In this document: positions 43,867 through 55,571 of the stretch, piece by piece
How positions within the stretch are numbered: the stretch's first letter is position 1
Layout: every line of letters starts with the position of its first letter
Assembly: GCA_963691705.1 (NCBI GenBank)
Contig: OY829540.1
Coordinates: 940,001 to 1,004,000 of the forward strand
DNA: 64,000 nt
Source of the DNA: Viola odorata
Taxonomy: Eukaryota > Streptophyta > Magnoliopsida > Malpighiales > Violaceae
Reading direction: 5' to 3'
Made by a program: the position numbers and the translations under genes
The notes under the pieces: generated by a model
Database searches by the model: none
What the model was told of the DNA's origin: nothing
The model's input: the letters and a program-made list of their open reading frames with translations, nothing else

Positions 43867-46800
43867 ATGGGGAGTAGAAAGGAAGAAGAACGTAACGAGA
43901 AGATCATCCGTGGCCTCATGAAACTCCCCCCTAATCGTCGCTGCATCAACTGCAATAGCTTGGTATTCACTTCCTTCTCTCTCTCTCTCTCTCTGCCTCC
44001 CTATTCGCATCATTATGTACCTTTCCTCCACAAATGCTTCTAATTAAGGATTTCCTCCATTTTTTATTTGTACGTATTTTTCTTTTGTTTATCCATTTAC
44101 ATTCTCCTTTTGGGAGTGCAGGGTCCGCAGTATGTTTGTACGAATTTCTGGACTTTTGTCTGTATTACTTGCAGTGGGATTCAGTGAGTTCAATTTCCCA
44201 TTCTGTTGGATGTTTTGATGCTTTGCTTGTTGCTGGGCTACAGACAGTTGTTTATGCTTTTGATGGTTCTGTGATGATTTGTCTTGTGCAGTCGGGAGTT
44301 CACTCACCGTGTCAAGTCTGTGTCCATGTCTAAATTTACATCACAAGAAGTTGAGGCACTTCAAAATGGTGGTAATCAGGTGAGTTTTAGTTCCTGTTTA
44401 GGAATAAGAGAGTGTACTAGAAGCAACATCTGTCCTTCTGCTGATGGTATGTTTAATCTTTGAAGCGTGCAAGAGATATATATCTGAGAGATTGGGACCA
44501 ACAGAGGCAGAGGTTGCCAGATAACGGGTTTGCAATCTTTTGGTATTGTGGCACAAATCAGATTCTTGAGAAATACCGGGCACTTCTCTAATATTGCTTC
44601 CTTATTGCAGCAATGTTGATAAAGTGCGTGATTTTATTAAGAGCGTATACGTTGATAGGAGATATGCTGGAGTAAAGGCATCTGAGAAGCCTCCAAGAGA
44701 TTTGCAGGTACAATTTCTGTAGGCAATTGATATCTCTGTATGGCCACTAACTGAAGTTCATTTTAGGATTTAGAAATCCCCATCTTTTCTGCAACTGTGG
44801 GGTATATATGTGATTCTTTTGTTGCAGGGACAGAATTAGGGAGTTCTTTTTAGTTTTACTTATGTTCTTCTGTTAGTTCTTTGTTTTCATATCGTGGATT
44901 TGGAGACAAGTTGTATTTTTCATTTAATGCTAAGGGGGAGAATACCAAAAAAAAATATCATTTTTGAGAAACCAAGTTGAAGTCGCAATGGTCATCTATA
45001 TAGTTTGCACAATGTTCATCTTTAGGCTTGAATATGGGTTTATAATATTGTATAAAATATGACATTGCCAGAGCCTTAGGAGCCCTGGAGATGAGATAAG
45101 ACGTGCAAGCTCATATCACTCTTATTCTCAAAGTCCTCCTTATGACTTTCAATATGAAGACCGGCGCTACGGGAAGCAGGCCACCACCCTTACCCGAAAA
45201 CCTGGTTCAGATAGAAGTCTTTATGTTGGAAAGATGTCTAGTTTCATTTGCAGTCCTACTCGCTTGAGTGAAAAAACGCTTGAAGACAGATTTGCAAATG
45301 AGGGCTCTGTTTCTAGGGTTTCAGACTACTCTGTGTCTAGTGGTGGTGATCAAGTCAGGTCTGGTGCAGAATCTCCAAATTTTCAGAAGGATTTTGCTTT
45401 TAGCAGCCCTCCCTATCAGCATCCAGGAGATGTTTTAAGAGAAGACGTGAAGCTACAAACCATGAATTCATTTTCAGACACAAGCACAAAGATAGATGCA
45501 AACGGGTTTCCACATCCACAGGTCGTTTATCCTATAAGCTAATAACTGATAAATGTGGATTTTTCCTTCACCATTCAGATTGTTGTACCTTTTGTGGTTG
45601 CGCATGTGCCTCTGATGTTTTGTTCACTTAAAATCTGCCACATTCCCCATGCTAACTTAAATGCTCATCATGAAATATTACCTATGCATACCTTTTATCT
45701 TATCATTTTATAAGTTAACACCTTTATGCACCTATGAAAATATCTGTGACCATTTATAATGCATATTAAAAAATGCAGCATGCACGTTTTGTTTCTTTGT
45801 TGAAGCATGTAGTTGCGACGAGCAATCTTATAGAGCTGTCACATCTGACCTGAAAGTAAGGAGGTTGCGACAATCAACTGTGAGGTTTGCCATGTGTAAA
45901 CATAGCTTATATGTGAACAGTGAAAATCATATTGTATTCAATATTCAGAAGGGCCTGTATCATTTGACATTTAACAAAACAAGTTTAATCAACCAAAAGA
46001 GTTGATAAATAGTCATTCTATATGATCTTTCATCATTTATTACTTCTCTCTCATGTATTTTCTGATATCTAGTTAACTGCATCGTTAGAAAATCACTGAA
46101 TCATTCAAGTAGGCTTGTTTAGTGGATGCTTTCTTGTGTCCTGACTAAGCTTCTCAATCTCACCCTGGAGGAATGCCTGCTTTTCCACAGTCAACTGCTT
46201 CTGCAAGTCATGGTAGCGTGGATGCTTCTAGGGCACCAGCTCCTCCTGAATCAGGCTCTTCGGCTTCAAATATTGATCTGTTTCAGTTAGCAGAAAGATC
46301 TGTGGCTCCATCTGTTGATTTGTTTCAAATGCCCCAACTGGATCCAGCTCCATCTATGAGTTTACACCAGCCCTTCCAAACTTCTTCACCTTCAACTTTC
46401 GACCTCTTCTCTGGGATTTATCAGCAGCAACAGGCAGCTTCTGTAAGCATAACATCCTCAGAGGCACTAGCTCCTAAAAATGAGGGATGGGCAACTTTTG
46501 ACATTCCTCAGTCTGCAACGTCTACTATGGGGACTGGATGTCTTACACCTTCAGCGATACCTTCCAATATAGTTTCCTCCACCACAGTTGACCAAATGTC
46601 ATCCTCAAATGCAAACATGAAGTGGCCACAATTCCAAACTTCTACTTCTCAAGCATCTGATCCATGGCGGAAAGAGGGTTTGCACATTGGTCAAGCATTT
46701 AGTAGCAATGGAAGTGCTCAAGTAAACTCTGCTTCATTTGAATTGGTAATTATTGAATCCTTAGGAAATGATATTTTTGGTGCATGGTTGTTCATCCAGC

Positions 46801-48356
46801 TAGTTCCCTACTTTTTGGTGACAGTTGTTTGTTCCTGTACAGCATTGGAATGCTTTTGACAATTCTAGTGCCCACTATCCCATGGAGGAAACCAGTGAAT
46901 CACAAGTAGCCCTTTTCAATCCCTTGTCAGCCGCTTCCACCAATCAATTTTCAGGCGTAAAAGTTTCAGAGGTTATGCTTACTTCATAAGGCTTAAAAGT
47001 ATTTTAATTCTTCAATATGTATTGAAAAACTTTGGTTTGCAGGATTTCACGAAAGATGTGATTGAAAGACCAGTTTCTCATTTGCCATTCCCTGATCACA
47101 GTGCACTGGGTGATATTGTCATGGGCCCATCATATGTGAGTTATTTGGTGGTTTGTAGTTTATACCAGCCTTGCATCAGTCTTTATGTTGTATATACCCC
47201 TGAAACTTTCTTTGCTTGTCAACAGGTAGACACACGGATGCATGGTGATCATCTATCAACTAATCCGTTTGATATTCCATTTGAATCCAACTCTGAATCC
47301 AACAATATGGTATACCATTAATTTGCATTGTGTAATGCAAATTGGATATTATATTCTAGCATTTTGTTTGTAATGATGGCTATCTATGATCCATATTTTG
47401 CTGTTCCTAGTTCTAAGTCTGTGTCCTTTGCAACCATGTTTATAATTTGTTACCCCTTGATGGCTAATGATTGAAGATATGGTAGAGAGGCTCATTAATT
47501 TAGAGCCAATAAATGAAGTAAAACACCCAATATCCTCATAATTTGATGTGTTCTTCTCCCTTTTTTTTTCTTCCTTCCTTGATACGTGGGAGGATGCATT
47601 GCCTTCTCTCTGTTACTTCCACGACTTCCTCTTCTAGTAATTTATTCTCTGTTCACTGGGTAAAGAGGACTGTATGCTTCTAGTACAATGAAGGACTGAT
47701 GATTTTTTTCTCTATAATTCCTTTTGAATGGGCACCCTAGTCTTTAGATGCAGCTTCCTCATCTTTTCTTTGTTCCCTCTTGTTAGTTCCATCTTTGATG
47801 TTTGCTTTGCAGTTCTTGGACATGAGCTCCTTGCAAGCTGCACTCCCTGATGGTCAGCTGCCAACTACCTTCCTTGATGGTGTGAATCAACCGTGGTTTC
47901 CCCCAGATCCAATGATGACATACGTCCCAGGTCCATCGCAAGGTAGTTTTTGCAGATTCTAACTAGGGTGCTGTGTATTTTCCCCTAGCATTGTACTTTA
48001 GGTGCCACTAACTGCAAATTGAAGCATGTTGTCAGATACATTTGTGGAACTTTTAAAAGAACTCCAGCAATGGGGTCTTTCTTCTTCAAATCTCATTCTT
48101 TGTTTCTGTAGGTGGCTTGGCATACGTTGCAGGGCAAGCAGCAAACCCCCAATTAGCGTAAGTTTGTTGCTTCTGTTATTTGTTTCTCGAACAGAAACTG
48201 TTAGTTTGGTTGGAGGCAACTGTAGCTAGTTTTGCATGAGAGACATGCCATTTCCTAATGCCCTATCAAATTTATTAAAGCTGTCTTGCCTTTCTTAACA
48301 GGAGTGTCCAAACGCAAGAACATGTAGCGTCTGTTGGAGGGAATCCATTTGCGTAG
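43867..48356 (+). CDS. AGD14: AGD14-like ADP-ribosylation factor GTPase-activating protein
   Basis: Exons: 43867-43962, 44122-44183, 44292-44379, 44466-44527, 44611-44707, 45072-45521, about 46140-46749, 46843-46971, 47043-47135, 47226-47309, 47813-47942, 48112-48157 and 48302-48356. The first exons encode an ArfGAP zinc finger, C-x2-C-x16-C-x2-C (CINC...CITC), with the arginine finger in GIHREFTHRVKS, then DIYLRDWDQQRQ and VDRRYAG. ArfGAPs trigger GTP hydrolysis on Arf GTPases in vesicle traffic. The rest is Ser/Pro/Gln-rich with DLFQ repeats and ends in GGNPFA, an NPF-type motif typical of the plant AGD14 group and able to bind EH-domain adaptors. The join between exon 6 and exon 7 is not settled: exon 7 needs a different phase from the visible acceptor at 46146, so a small exon may be missed in the 4 AG-poor part of that intron. 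No stops were found in the other joins. Confidence 0.85.
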
Positions 48357-49006
48357 ATTTCTGCAATCAAGATTAGTGTTATGAGTTTGAGTTTCTTGTA
48401 GAAATTGCCCAAGAACCAAGTTTAGTCCTTCTGCACACTTGGGTTATCAATATATATATTTTTTTCAATTGCTTTCTGTACCACTTCTCTTCTGTCAGCT
48501 TGTATTCTTTGTGAAAATAAACTTATGCTGTGAATAACTTTCCACAAGTTTGCTAAGGCCATAATGATTTTAGAGTTGATTGTGTGAAATGGTACTGCTG
48601 AGTGTTACTCGTTAGTTCATTACCTTTCTTTTCTTCTGTTCTGCTATAAAACGACAGGCACTTCACATGGACTGACTTACTACTGTTGATCAGTGTCCTT
48701 TGCTAACAAAATGAGATGTCTGGTTTACCATCATGCTACCGATTTGATTTCTCTCTCTCAGGACTCAGGAGTGAAATATGAAAATTAATTAATGTCAATG
48801 AAAGTTGTGTGCAAAAAGAAAAAAGAATGCTGGCACTTTGCTTCTTGATTGCCGCGTAAGCCCCGCAATTTCGGTTGTAATTCGACTACCAACAATGGAA
48901 CTCCCTAGCACCTGACTCTTTGCGGTTGCCCGTCGAACTAATGCGCATTGGCAACTTTATATTAAAATACGAGGGATTGTACATGTAATGTGTCATAAAA
49001 AAACTA
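48357..49006. other. ArfGAP 3' flank, intergenic
   Basis: Probable 3' untranslated sequence to about 48540, then intergenic. No gene seen. Confidence 0.5.
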
Positions 49007-49226
49007 CTCCCTCCGGTCCGAATTAACAGACGTTTACTGTTCATGCACGCATCTTAAGGAAGTCGGATGACTCACTATTTGACCCCAAAAAAATCCGTAC
49101 TTTTTTTCTAATGTACGTACGTTCGAGAAAAAATTCGAGACAAAATTGTCTCAAATAATGAATCATCCAGTTTCCTTAATATGCGTGTAAATAGTGAAAG
49201 AGTCAGTTAATATGGACCAGAGGGAG
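49007..49226. mobile_element. Stowaway-like MITE (220 bp)
   Basis: Ends are CTCCCTCCGGTCCG and the inverse GGACCAGAGGGAG, with a TA on each side (49005-49006 and 49227-49228). These are the terminal repeat and target site of Tc1/mariner-type Stowaway elements. There is no coding sequence. Confidence 0.85.
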
Positions 49227-49731
49227 TATATCATAACACTCTTTTTATTTATTTTATTTTATTGAAAAGAGAAAATGATTAAAATTAATTTTAGTCAACA
49301 ATAATAAAAGACGCGATTGTTTCGGGTTTGGAGAATTTCTTTATTCATATATTTCCTAAATTAAAAATTAAAATAAATTGGCCTGACTCATTAGAAAAAT
49401 TAATTTTTTTAAATCCATAGAACCAGACTCTTTTTATTTTGATCATTTTTAGTTATATTTTATCCATTTATCACTTGGTGCCTCGAACAAAGGGGGGAAA
49501 AAAACGATGCTGAGTTGTTGACAAAAATCAAAACTCCAGAGAGGAGAAACACAATGTCTATAAACTGGGAGCAGCCCAGCAGTCACACTCACATTTATAC
49601 AGTCCCGTTTCTCTCTAATTCCATCTCCACAGCGTCGGCTTCCTTGCCAAAGAAACGGAACGGAGACCAGAGCTGCAAAGACCAATCTGACGTGGCACCG
49701 CAATTCTTGCCGGTTCTTCGATTCCCAAGCT
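49227..49731. other. F-box gene upstream region
   Basis: AT-rich, then less so from about 49540. No gene seen on either strand; the open frames on the minus strand overlap the F-box start and look like shadows. Confidence 0.45.
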
Positions 49732-50990
49732 ATGAAGCGATCTCGCATTTCTCCCTCGGCGGAAGCTGTCGGCGACGCCCCTGACCTCTTATCCGAAATA
49801 CTCCTCCGAATACCGGCAAAACCACTCCTCAAATTCAAGTGCGTGTCTAAACTCTCTCTCTCTCTATCATATCAGACCCCAAATTCTGCTACTCCCACAC
49901 CCGCCACCATAGTCTCCCCAATCCCACCCCCAACGCACTCTTGCTCAACAACTTCTACTCTTTAACCCCTCATTTCCAGCTCGTCCCTCTCCCAGGCCAC
50001 CGCGCAGGTACCACCCACCATGTGCCATCCTTCGATTATCTCAACGTCCCTCGCGTCAAGATCTTGAATTCCTGCAACGGCTTGCTCCTCTGCGTTTCCT
50101 CCTTCCTGCTCAATCCATCTGACGCAAAAGTGAAGCGAACGGAAATTAGTTTTTCATCTCGTCGGTATCATGTTGATTACTGCAGCTCTGTGATCAGCAG
50201 TGATGATCGTGGACACAAGTATTTTGTTTGCAATCCAACCACTAAACGGTTCAGGATCCTACCATTTCCAAATCATGAGCGGAGAAATTCTGCTCCTGCT
50301 CTTTGTTTGGCTTTTGATCCCCTCAAATCCCCTCACTACAAGGTTGTTTGTGTTGCGCCAGCAGATAAAACGAGGCGGACCACATGGCAAATCGATGTCT
50401 ATTCATCAGAGACTGATTCTTGGGATTTATTGCCAACTCCCTCTGGCTTTCCTATTGGAATCAACTTTGATTCTGGGGTTTTCTTTAATGGCTCTGTTCA
50501 TTGGTACTCTTCTGAAGGGAGTGGCTTTTATTTTGATGTTGAGAGTGAAAGCTTCAACAAAATGGCAATGCCTTGCTGGTACTCATGGGGTCGTCGTGTT
50601 CTACACTTTGGTGAGTCTCGGGGCCATTTGCATATGGTAGTGACTAAAGACTACATGGCTTTGGATGTACTTGAAATGGAATCCAATTATTCCAAGTGGT
50701 CTGTTCAGTATCATTTGGTTCTTAATCATATAAAATGGCCTCTTGAGCTTGGTTGGGGAGAGCTTGTGCCATTTTCTGTGTTGACTCTTATTAAGGCTGA
50801 GAAGAAAGAAGAATCCGTGATTGTGATATTTGTGAATAATACAGCCATGTCATTTAATCTTTCAGATGGGACAATGAACAAGCTTTGTGATCTAGAGTTG
50901 AGCCTTAGACTTGCTAGTATTGCTGTTGCTGCATTCGATTACGAAGCACAGGACACCTTTCAATACTTTGAATCCCTCATTTCTGTTTGA
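49732..50990 (+). pseudogene. F-box protein gene with a frameshift at a CT repeat
   Basis: Codons from 49732 give MKRSRISPSAEAV then LLSEILLRIPAKPLLKFKCVSK, the F-box that binds SKP1 in an SCF ubiquitin ligase. From about 49870 the homologous sequence continues in another frame: SDPKFCYSH, then LLNNFYSL (49941) and NSCNGLLLC, YFVCNPTTKRFRILPFP, AFDPLKSPHYKVVCV, IDVYSSETDSWDLLP, GVFFNGSVHWYS, the usual F-box-associated (FBA) repeat order, ending at 50990. The shift falls in CTCTCTCTCTCT at about 49853-49866. It is either a disabled gene or a sequence-length error in a dinucleotide run. With the shift corrected it would be an intronless gene of about 419 codons, similar to At5g07610-type F-box genes. 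Confidence 0.75.
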
Positions 50991-51692
50991 GCACATTGCA
51001 AACATCGGTAACTCTTGATCATTAGCTTTATGTTGTTGAATTTTCTATGAGCACATGACATAGCTACACAACTTCTCAGCATGCTAAATTATGAACTTGC
51101 AGACCTAGCTTTGCTTATCATATTTGTTCCAAGATTTGTATTTGTTGTATCTGATTCTTCTTATGCAATCTCGTTAGTGACATGATATTCCTAAACTTTG
51201 CCCCTTGGAAAATCAGATAAGTCACTGATGGCATGTTCTCTTTTTGCTCTACATACAAAAAGTATCATTTTCCATTGTCTGGAGCAATTGGGGGAGACTT
51301 AGTAGAACATTAAGCTGTACTCCTTGATTGCTACAATATTGCAATACTCTAATACCTATTCTGCTTGTACCTTTTGCCAAGTCTGGTGATCAATAAAATC
51401 AACAGCTTTTATATCCGTCCCAACCCCCAACCCTCACCATCCCCACTGGTAAATGGAAATGCATCAAATAAAGTGCTATTTATTTGATATTAATTAGGAC
51501 CCCAAATGTAAAGTTTCAGCTTGTATTGTGTAATGAGTGATTGAATTGTGAAAATTAATACAATGCCAACTGGTTTGAGCTTGAAACTGTGAGGCAGAGG
51601 AAGATAGATGCTTTTGACTCAGAAATTTTCATCACATTTGATTCAGTGTAAGAGTGCTTATTCAAGCTTTACTTAAGGAGTTGGTCTAGTAA
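50991..51692. other. Intergenic between F-box gene and protease
   Basis: The 3' flanks of two convergent genes. No gene or clear repeat seen. Confidence 0.5.
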
Positions 51693-53009
51693 TTAATACT
51701 TGGTACAGTCAGCTTCCCTAAAAGAGAGATGCTTTCCTTTGAGGTCATAACTTATCAGGAAGTTTGCCTGCTGTGTGTTTCCATAGATGGGAAGGTCATC
51801 AGACGGCACAAAAGCAAAGCAAACTACATCCTCACTTGTTTCCAGGAAACTGTTCGAATCACTCAGCGTCACTTTTGCACCAGTAAAATGCATTACGATT
51901 TTGGGAATTTTGACATCAGATTTGTAACAAAGCTCCAATTCTTCAGTTGGGTCATCAACAGGTTCCGATGGGATCAAGTTTCTCAGATTGGCTACAACTG
52001 AATCATACATCTCCTGAGGCAGGTATGTCAATGTAGTTCCTGAATCAATTATCATGCGTATATTATCAGATGAGGATGTTGATTTTAAAATCTTGTCTGA
52101 TTCAAGTGAGATTGATTCGAGTGTGATGTAGTAAAATGTCTCCACCTCTCCTGAAACTATCGGTGTAGAATGCACCGCATTTCCTGAAACCTCACTGTTG
52201 CTGCCAAAATTGAGTTTGCTGAGGTGATTGGAAGAGGGGGGGACTAGGCAATAAGAAAATTTGCCATCAATCGAATCCTTCATTCTGGAAAACAGGGAGG
52301 CTGGACCCTGTCCAAACCCTACAATTCCAGTTCCATCAAAGTAGCCTTCATTGTAGGTTGCGCAACCGATTGTGGTATCTTCCAAAGAGAAGGGTTGGCC
52401 ACTTGTGGAACCTAAGGTGACTGTGTCAGTGGCCATGACTCCATGTGTGAAGGATCCATCTCCAAAATTGTACGAGTAATGACAAGCACTGGATTCACAC
52501 CAAGCATTTTCCTTCAAAGAATGGCAAGGCTCAGAATCACAAGTTACATTCTGGTACGTCGAGGAAGCCTTGGGATTGAAGAAGGGAGTAGTTTGTTTGA
52601 AACACATGTGACAGGGTTCGCACTGTGTCCATACGAGATCACTGCCTGTATCCAAAGTGGCCAGCATCTGAACAGGTGGAGTCCCAAGTGATAGCCTCAT
52701 GAGATAGTCACCATCACCAGAGGTGACTACAGATTGGGGTGTGTCTGAGGAAGAAATAAAAGCAGCCTCTTTGAAGCGCTTTACGCGCTTGGCAGAACGC
52801 TGCAAAGCATTAGTCAACCGACTTAAAGGAGTTTGTGAAGCGTTGAAGAGCAGGGAGATCTGTGAATCCCTATGGGTTAGTTGAATGCTGAAATCCAGAT
52901 TTTGGGCTTCAGCAAGAGGGGAAGCTGATAGAGAAATCCTGAGCAGAAGAGGCAGCGCTGATGCAAAGGCAAGAAGAGCCCTGCGATACTGTGCTGCAAC
53001 GAGTGCCAT
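51693..53009 (-). CDS. CDR1/nepenthesin-type aspartic protease (438 aa)
   Basis: A single exon, ATG at 53009, 438 residues, normal for plant A1B atypical aspartic proteases. An N-terminal hydrophobic segment (residues 11-29, LLAFASALPLLLRISLS) looks like a secretion signal. Catalytic motifs are DTGSDLVWTQC at 120-130 and DSGTTLTYLP at 322-331. The flap-region Tyr lies in YSYNFGDGSFTHG (178-190). The cysteine-rich nepenthesin insert is present (CEPCHMCF, CDSEPC, CESSAC). It should cleave proteins at acidic pH in the apoplast or vacuole; CDR1 in Arabidopsis acts in disease-resistance signalling, but that role is not shown here. A TATA box (TTATATA, 53064-53070, minus) is 55-60 bases upstream. 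A broken copy follows at 53684. Confidence 0.9.
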   Translation of the reverse strand: MALVAAQYRRALLAFASALPLLLRISLSASPLAEAQNLDFSIQLTHRDSQISLLFNASQTPLSRLTNALQRSAKRVKRFKEAAFISSSDTPQSVVTSGDGDYLMRLSLGTPPVQMLATLDTGSDLVWTQCEPCHMCFKQTTPFFNPKASSTYQNVTCDSEPCHSLKENAWCESSACHYSYNFGDGSFTHGVMATDTVTLGSTSGQPFSLEDTTIGCATYNEGYFDGTGIVGFGQGPASLFSRMKDSIDGKFSYCLVPPSSNHLSKLNFGSNSEVSGNAVHSTPIVSGEVETFYYITLESISLESDKILKSTSSSDNIRMIIDSGTTLTYLPQEMYDSVVANLRNLIPSEPVDDPTEELELCYKSDVKIPKIVMHFTGAKVTLSDSNSFLETSEDVVCFAFVPSDDLPIYGNTQQANFLISYDLKGKHLSFREADCTKY

Positions 53010-53683
53010 GAGTAATAATATTAAGGAGCAGAGGGCTTGGGGAAAGGGTGAGGTCCAAATTGGTATATAAAGTCAATTTTTGACATGAATAGACCATGGT
53101 ACCAAAACAAGACAGATTAAGGATATTCATACCAAAGATGCATGATAATTGGGTTTGCCCAAATTCACGACAACACTTATTGCATGCTTTGATACTTCTC
53201 CAACTTGAATTCTGCTTCTTTCTTGGGAAGGCATATGGTGTGGTGGTGTACTTCATTTTTCTGTGTGCTCTATTGATCGTTGGATCACTGTAGTTCTATT
53301 CTGTACTGCAATTTCTTGTTTACAAAATGTTTTACTGGTCACTTATTTTAGCCAATTAATTTTGTTTGTATGCACTTGCCATGTGAGTTATAAATGTTTA
53401 TCTTTTAGACAAAATTAAATATTTAAATTGTCAATGCATCAATTAAACACACTGCAGTAAAAGTCAAATTGATCATCTCCCTTTTGCAAATTAAAAGCTA
53501 TAAATAATTCCTTTTCAAATCAATATTGGTTATGGTCGAGTGGTAAATGTTGTTTACTTTTAACAACTAGCTCTTAGATTCGAGTCACCCTTTTATCCAA
53601 TGGAAATGATTATTTCATTGAAGAAGTTGGTTAACTATAATATACTAATGGTAATTAGGTAGCTAGTATTGGGTACAATGAGT
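53010..53683. other. Intergenic between the two protease copies
   Basis: Holds the promoter of the intact protease (TATA at 53064-53070, minus) and a possible SINE head (53533-53586). Otherwise AT-rich with no gene. Confidence 0.5.
53533..53586 (+). repeat. Possible tRNA-derived SINE head
   Basis: TGGTCGAGTGG (53533-53543) fits the RNA polymerase III A box, and GATTCGAGTC (53577-53586) fits the B box, 44 bases apart. The rest does not fold as a tRNA, and no CCA end is visible. This is the arrangement of a tRNA-derived SINE or tRNA relic; its ends are not defined. Confidence 0.4.
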
Positions 53684-54442
53684 TTAAAAGGAGATTTGCT
53701 TTTCCTTAAGGTCATAACCTATCAGGAAGTTTGCCTGCTGTGTGTTACCATAGATGACCATGCCTTCAGCTGGGAGAAAGGCAAAGCAAGCTACATCCTC
53801 ACTTGTCCTCAGGAAACTGTTCTCTTCACTCAGCCTCACTTTTGCATCCGTAAAATGCATCACAATTTCAGGAAATTTGAGTCCTGCAGATCGGTAACAA
53901 AGATCCAACCCTTTAGCAGGGTCATCGACAGGTTCGGATGGGATCAACTTTTTGAGGTTGGCTACCACTGCATCGTAAATGTCCCAAGGCAGGTACGTCA
54001 ATGTGGTTCCTGAATCAAGTAGCATGGGTAGTACAGATGACGAGGGCGCTGCAGGCACTAAAACATGGACGTTACCCCTTTCAGATTCTATTGAGATTGA
54101 TTTAAGTGTGATATAGTAAAATGTGTCCACTTCTCCTGAAACTAGCGGCGTAGAATGCACAGCCCTTTCCTAAAACCTGACTGTTAGGACCAAAGTTGAT
54201 TTTGCTAGAGTGATTGGAATAGGAGGGTGGCACTAGACAATACGAGAATTTGGCATCAATCAAGTCCCTCATTCTAGAGAGTAGGGAGATTGGACCCTGT
54301 CCAAACCCAACAAGTCCAGCTCCATCAAACTTACCTTCATTGTAAGTTCCGCAACCGATCGTGGTGTCTTGCAGGGAGATGGAACCAAAGGTGACTGTGT
54401 CAGTGGCCAGGAGTCCTTCTGTGGATGACCCGTCTCCATAAC
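53684..54442 (-). pseudogene. Second aspartic protease copy, broken and cut by E3
   Basis: Closely related to the 51693-53009 protease (EDTTIGC-like LQDTTIGCGTYNEG, DSGTTLTYLPWDIYDAV, YGNTQQANFLIGYDL). Only the C-terminal half is present: the frame enters at YGDGSSTEG, where the E3 LTR (54443) begins. An extra G near 54165 shifts the frame before HSTPLVSGEVDTFYY. The end is also altered: the intact gene's LSFREADCTKY tail is replaced by an early TAA at 53684 after a small deletion. The N-terminal half, with the first catalytic Asp, would lie beyond E3, outside the window. Confidence 0.85.
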
Positions 54443-54966
54443 TGATAACAATTAAGACAGCCCTAACGGTACTACCACGCTTGCCGCTCCCGCCAGGACG
54501 ATTTCCCATAAGACCCGTAAGATATTTTCATATCGCCCGAGAATCAGCGAAGGATTCCTAGGATGGTCGACATCAGCGGGGGGGGGGACTCACGCGACTC
54601 TATACGCACGGCACCATCCCATCCTAGAGACCCACGAGGTTATCGTTCCCGGCAGCCCTGTCAGATATCGCTCATGACGTCACCCATTGGTATCGCTTGT
54701 GACGTCACCATCAGACATCGCCTGGACTGTTATCGCCAGGTATCGCCGAATAGGCCTATAAATACCTCTACTTTTCCAATCAGAAGGTAAGAAAAAGATC
54801 ACTCGGACGAACCTCTGTTATTTTTGAAACCCGAACTGACTTAAGCATCGGAGTGTCTACGCCGGAGCCCCCCCTCCGGCGCTTTGCAGGTACGTCCGGC
54901 ACCAACCGCCACCGTTCCGATCAGGCACGACTCCGAATCTTACAAGATCGACGTTGAATCTTATCA
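54443..54966 (+). repeat. E3 5' LTR (524 bp)
   Basis: Starts TGATAACA in the protease frame and ends TTATCA two bases before the primer site. TATAAATA is at 54757-54764. The GCCGGAG hairpin is at 54861-54880. Confidence 0.85.
54861..54880 (+). other. Conserved LTR hairpin, E3 copy
   Basis: GCCGGAG-CCCCCC-CTCCGGC: a perfect 7-bp stem, followed by GCTTTGCAGGTA. Same arrangement as in E2 and E4. Confidence 0.65.
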
Positions 54967-54968
54967 AA

Positions 54969-54987
54969 TGGTGCTTTCATTGAGAGC
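54969..54987 (+). promoter_or_regulatory. E3 primer binding site
   Basis: TGGTGCTTTCATTGAGAGC, identical to the E2 site, starting two bases after the LTR. Confidence 0.8.
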
Positions 54988-55051
54988 TTTGGTATATTAA
55001 GTGAGCGTCCTTAATAGCCAAGCTCCGTCTAGTCGGAAGATTAGAACGGTC

Positions 55052-55571
55052 ATGATCACGGGATCGGAGCCAATCCGATCATCATCCTCTAATATCCCTT
55101 TCTCAATCCGCAGACAGTTATTCCCTTTTGCTACTGCTGATCTCTCTATGACTACACAACCAATTATTTCGGGATCTCTGGACCTCTCAGTTGGAATTGC
55201 TGGGGGACTGGCCTCCTCGCAGACGGACATCTTGTCATCTCAGATAGCGGGATCTGATTTCTCCACTCCTCTTTCGGGGGGATCTGTGCTCAATCGTGAA
55301 CATCCTTTTGCAATGGAAATAGCGGCCCTTCGTTCTCGGCTGGAATATTTGACGGAAATGGCTGCAAGAGTCACGCCTGGTGCTTCTGGATCTAGTCTCC
55401 CTCCCCGCGTCATGTTCACACCATCTATTGTTGCCGATCGACCTTTATCACCGTTGTTTCCAGAAAACCTCTAGATGCCTTTATCCGCGGGAAATCCACC
55501 GATTAGTGTTGAGCAGTTTACTCAAGGAAGAGTAGAGGCTTACGTACCACAAATGCCGCAAGGTCTCCTCC
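55052..55571 (+). pseudogene. E3 gag remnant lacking the core domain
   Basis: ATG at 55052 (MITGSEPIRSSSS, homologous to E2 MASESDPALS). TAG at 55472-55474. The sequence then resumes at about 55572 with AGYLGEFATQIRE, which in E2 follows the zinc-knuckle-like segment. The Arg/Ser-rich part, the gag core and the knuckle, about 400 codons in E2, are missing. The copy could not form its own particles. Confidence 0.8.

Noticed and set aside
53533..53586. A tRNA gene
   Set aside because: A and B boxes fit, but the acceptor and anticodon stems do not pair; a SINE or tRNA relic is more likely.
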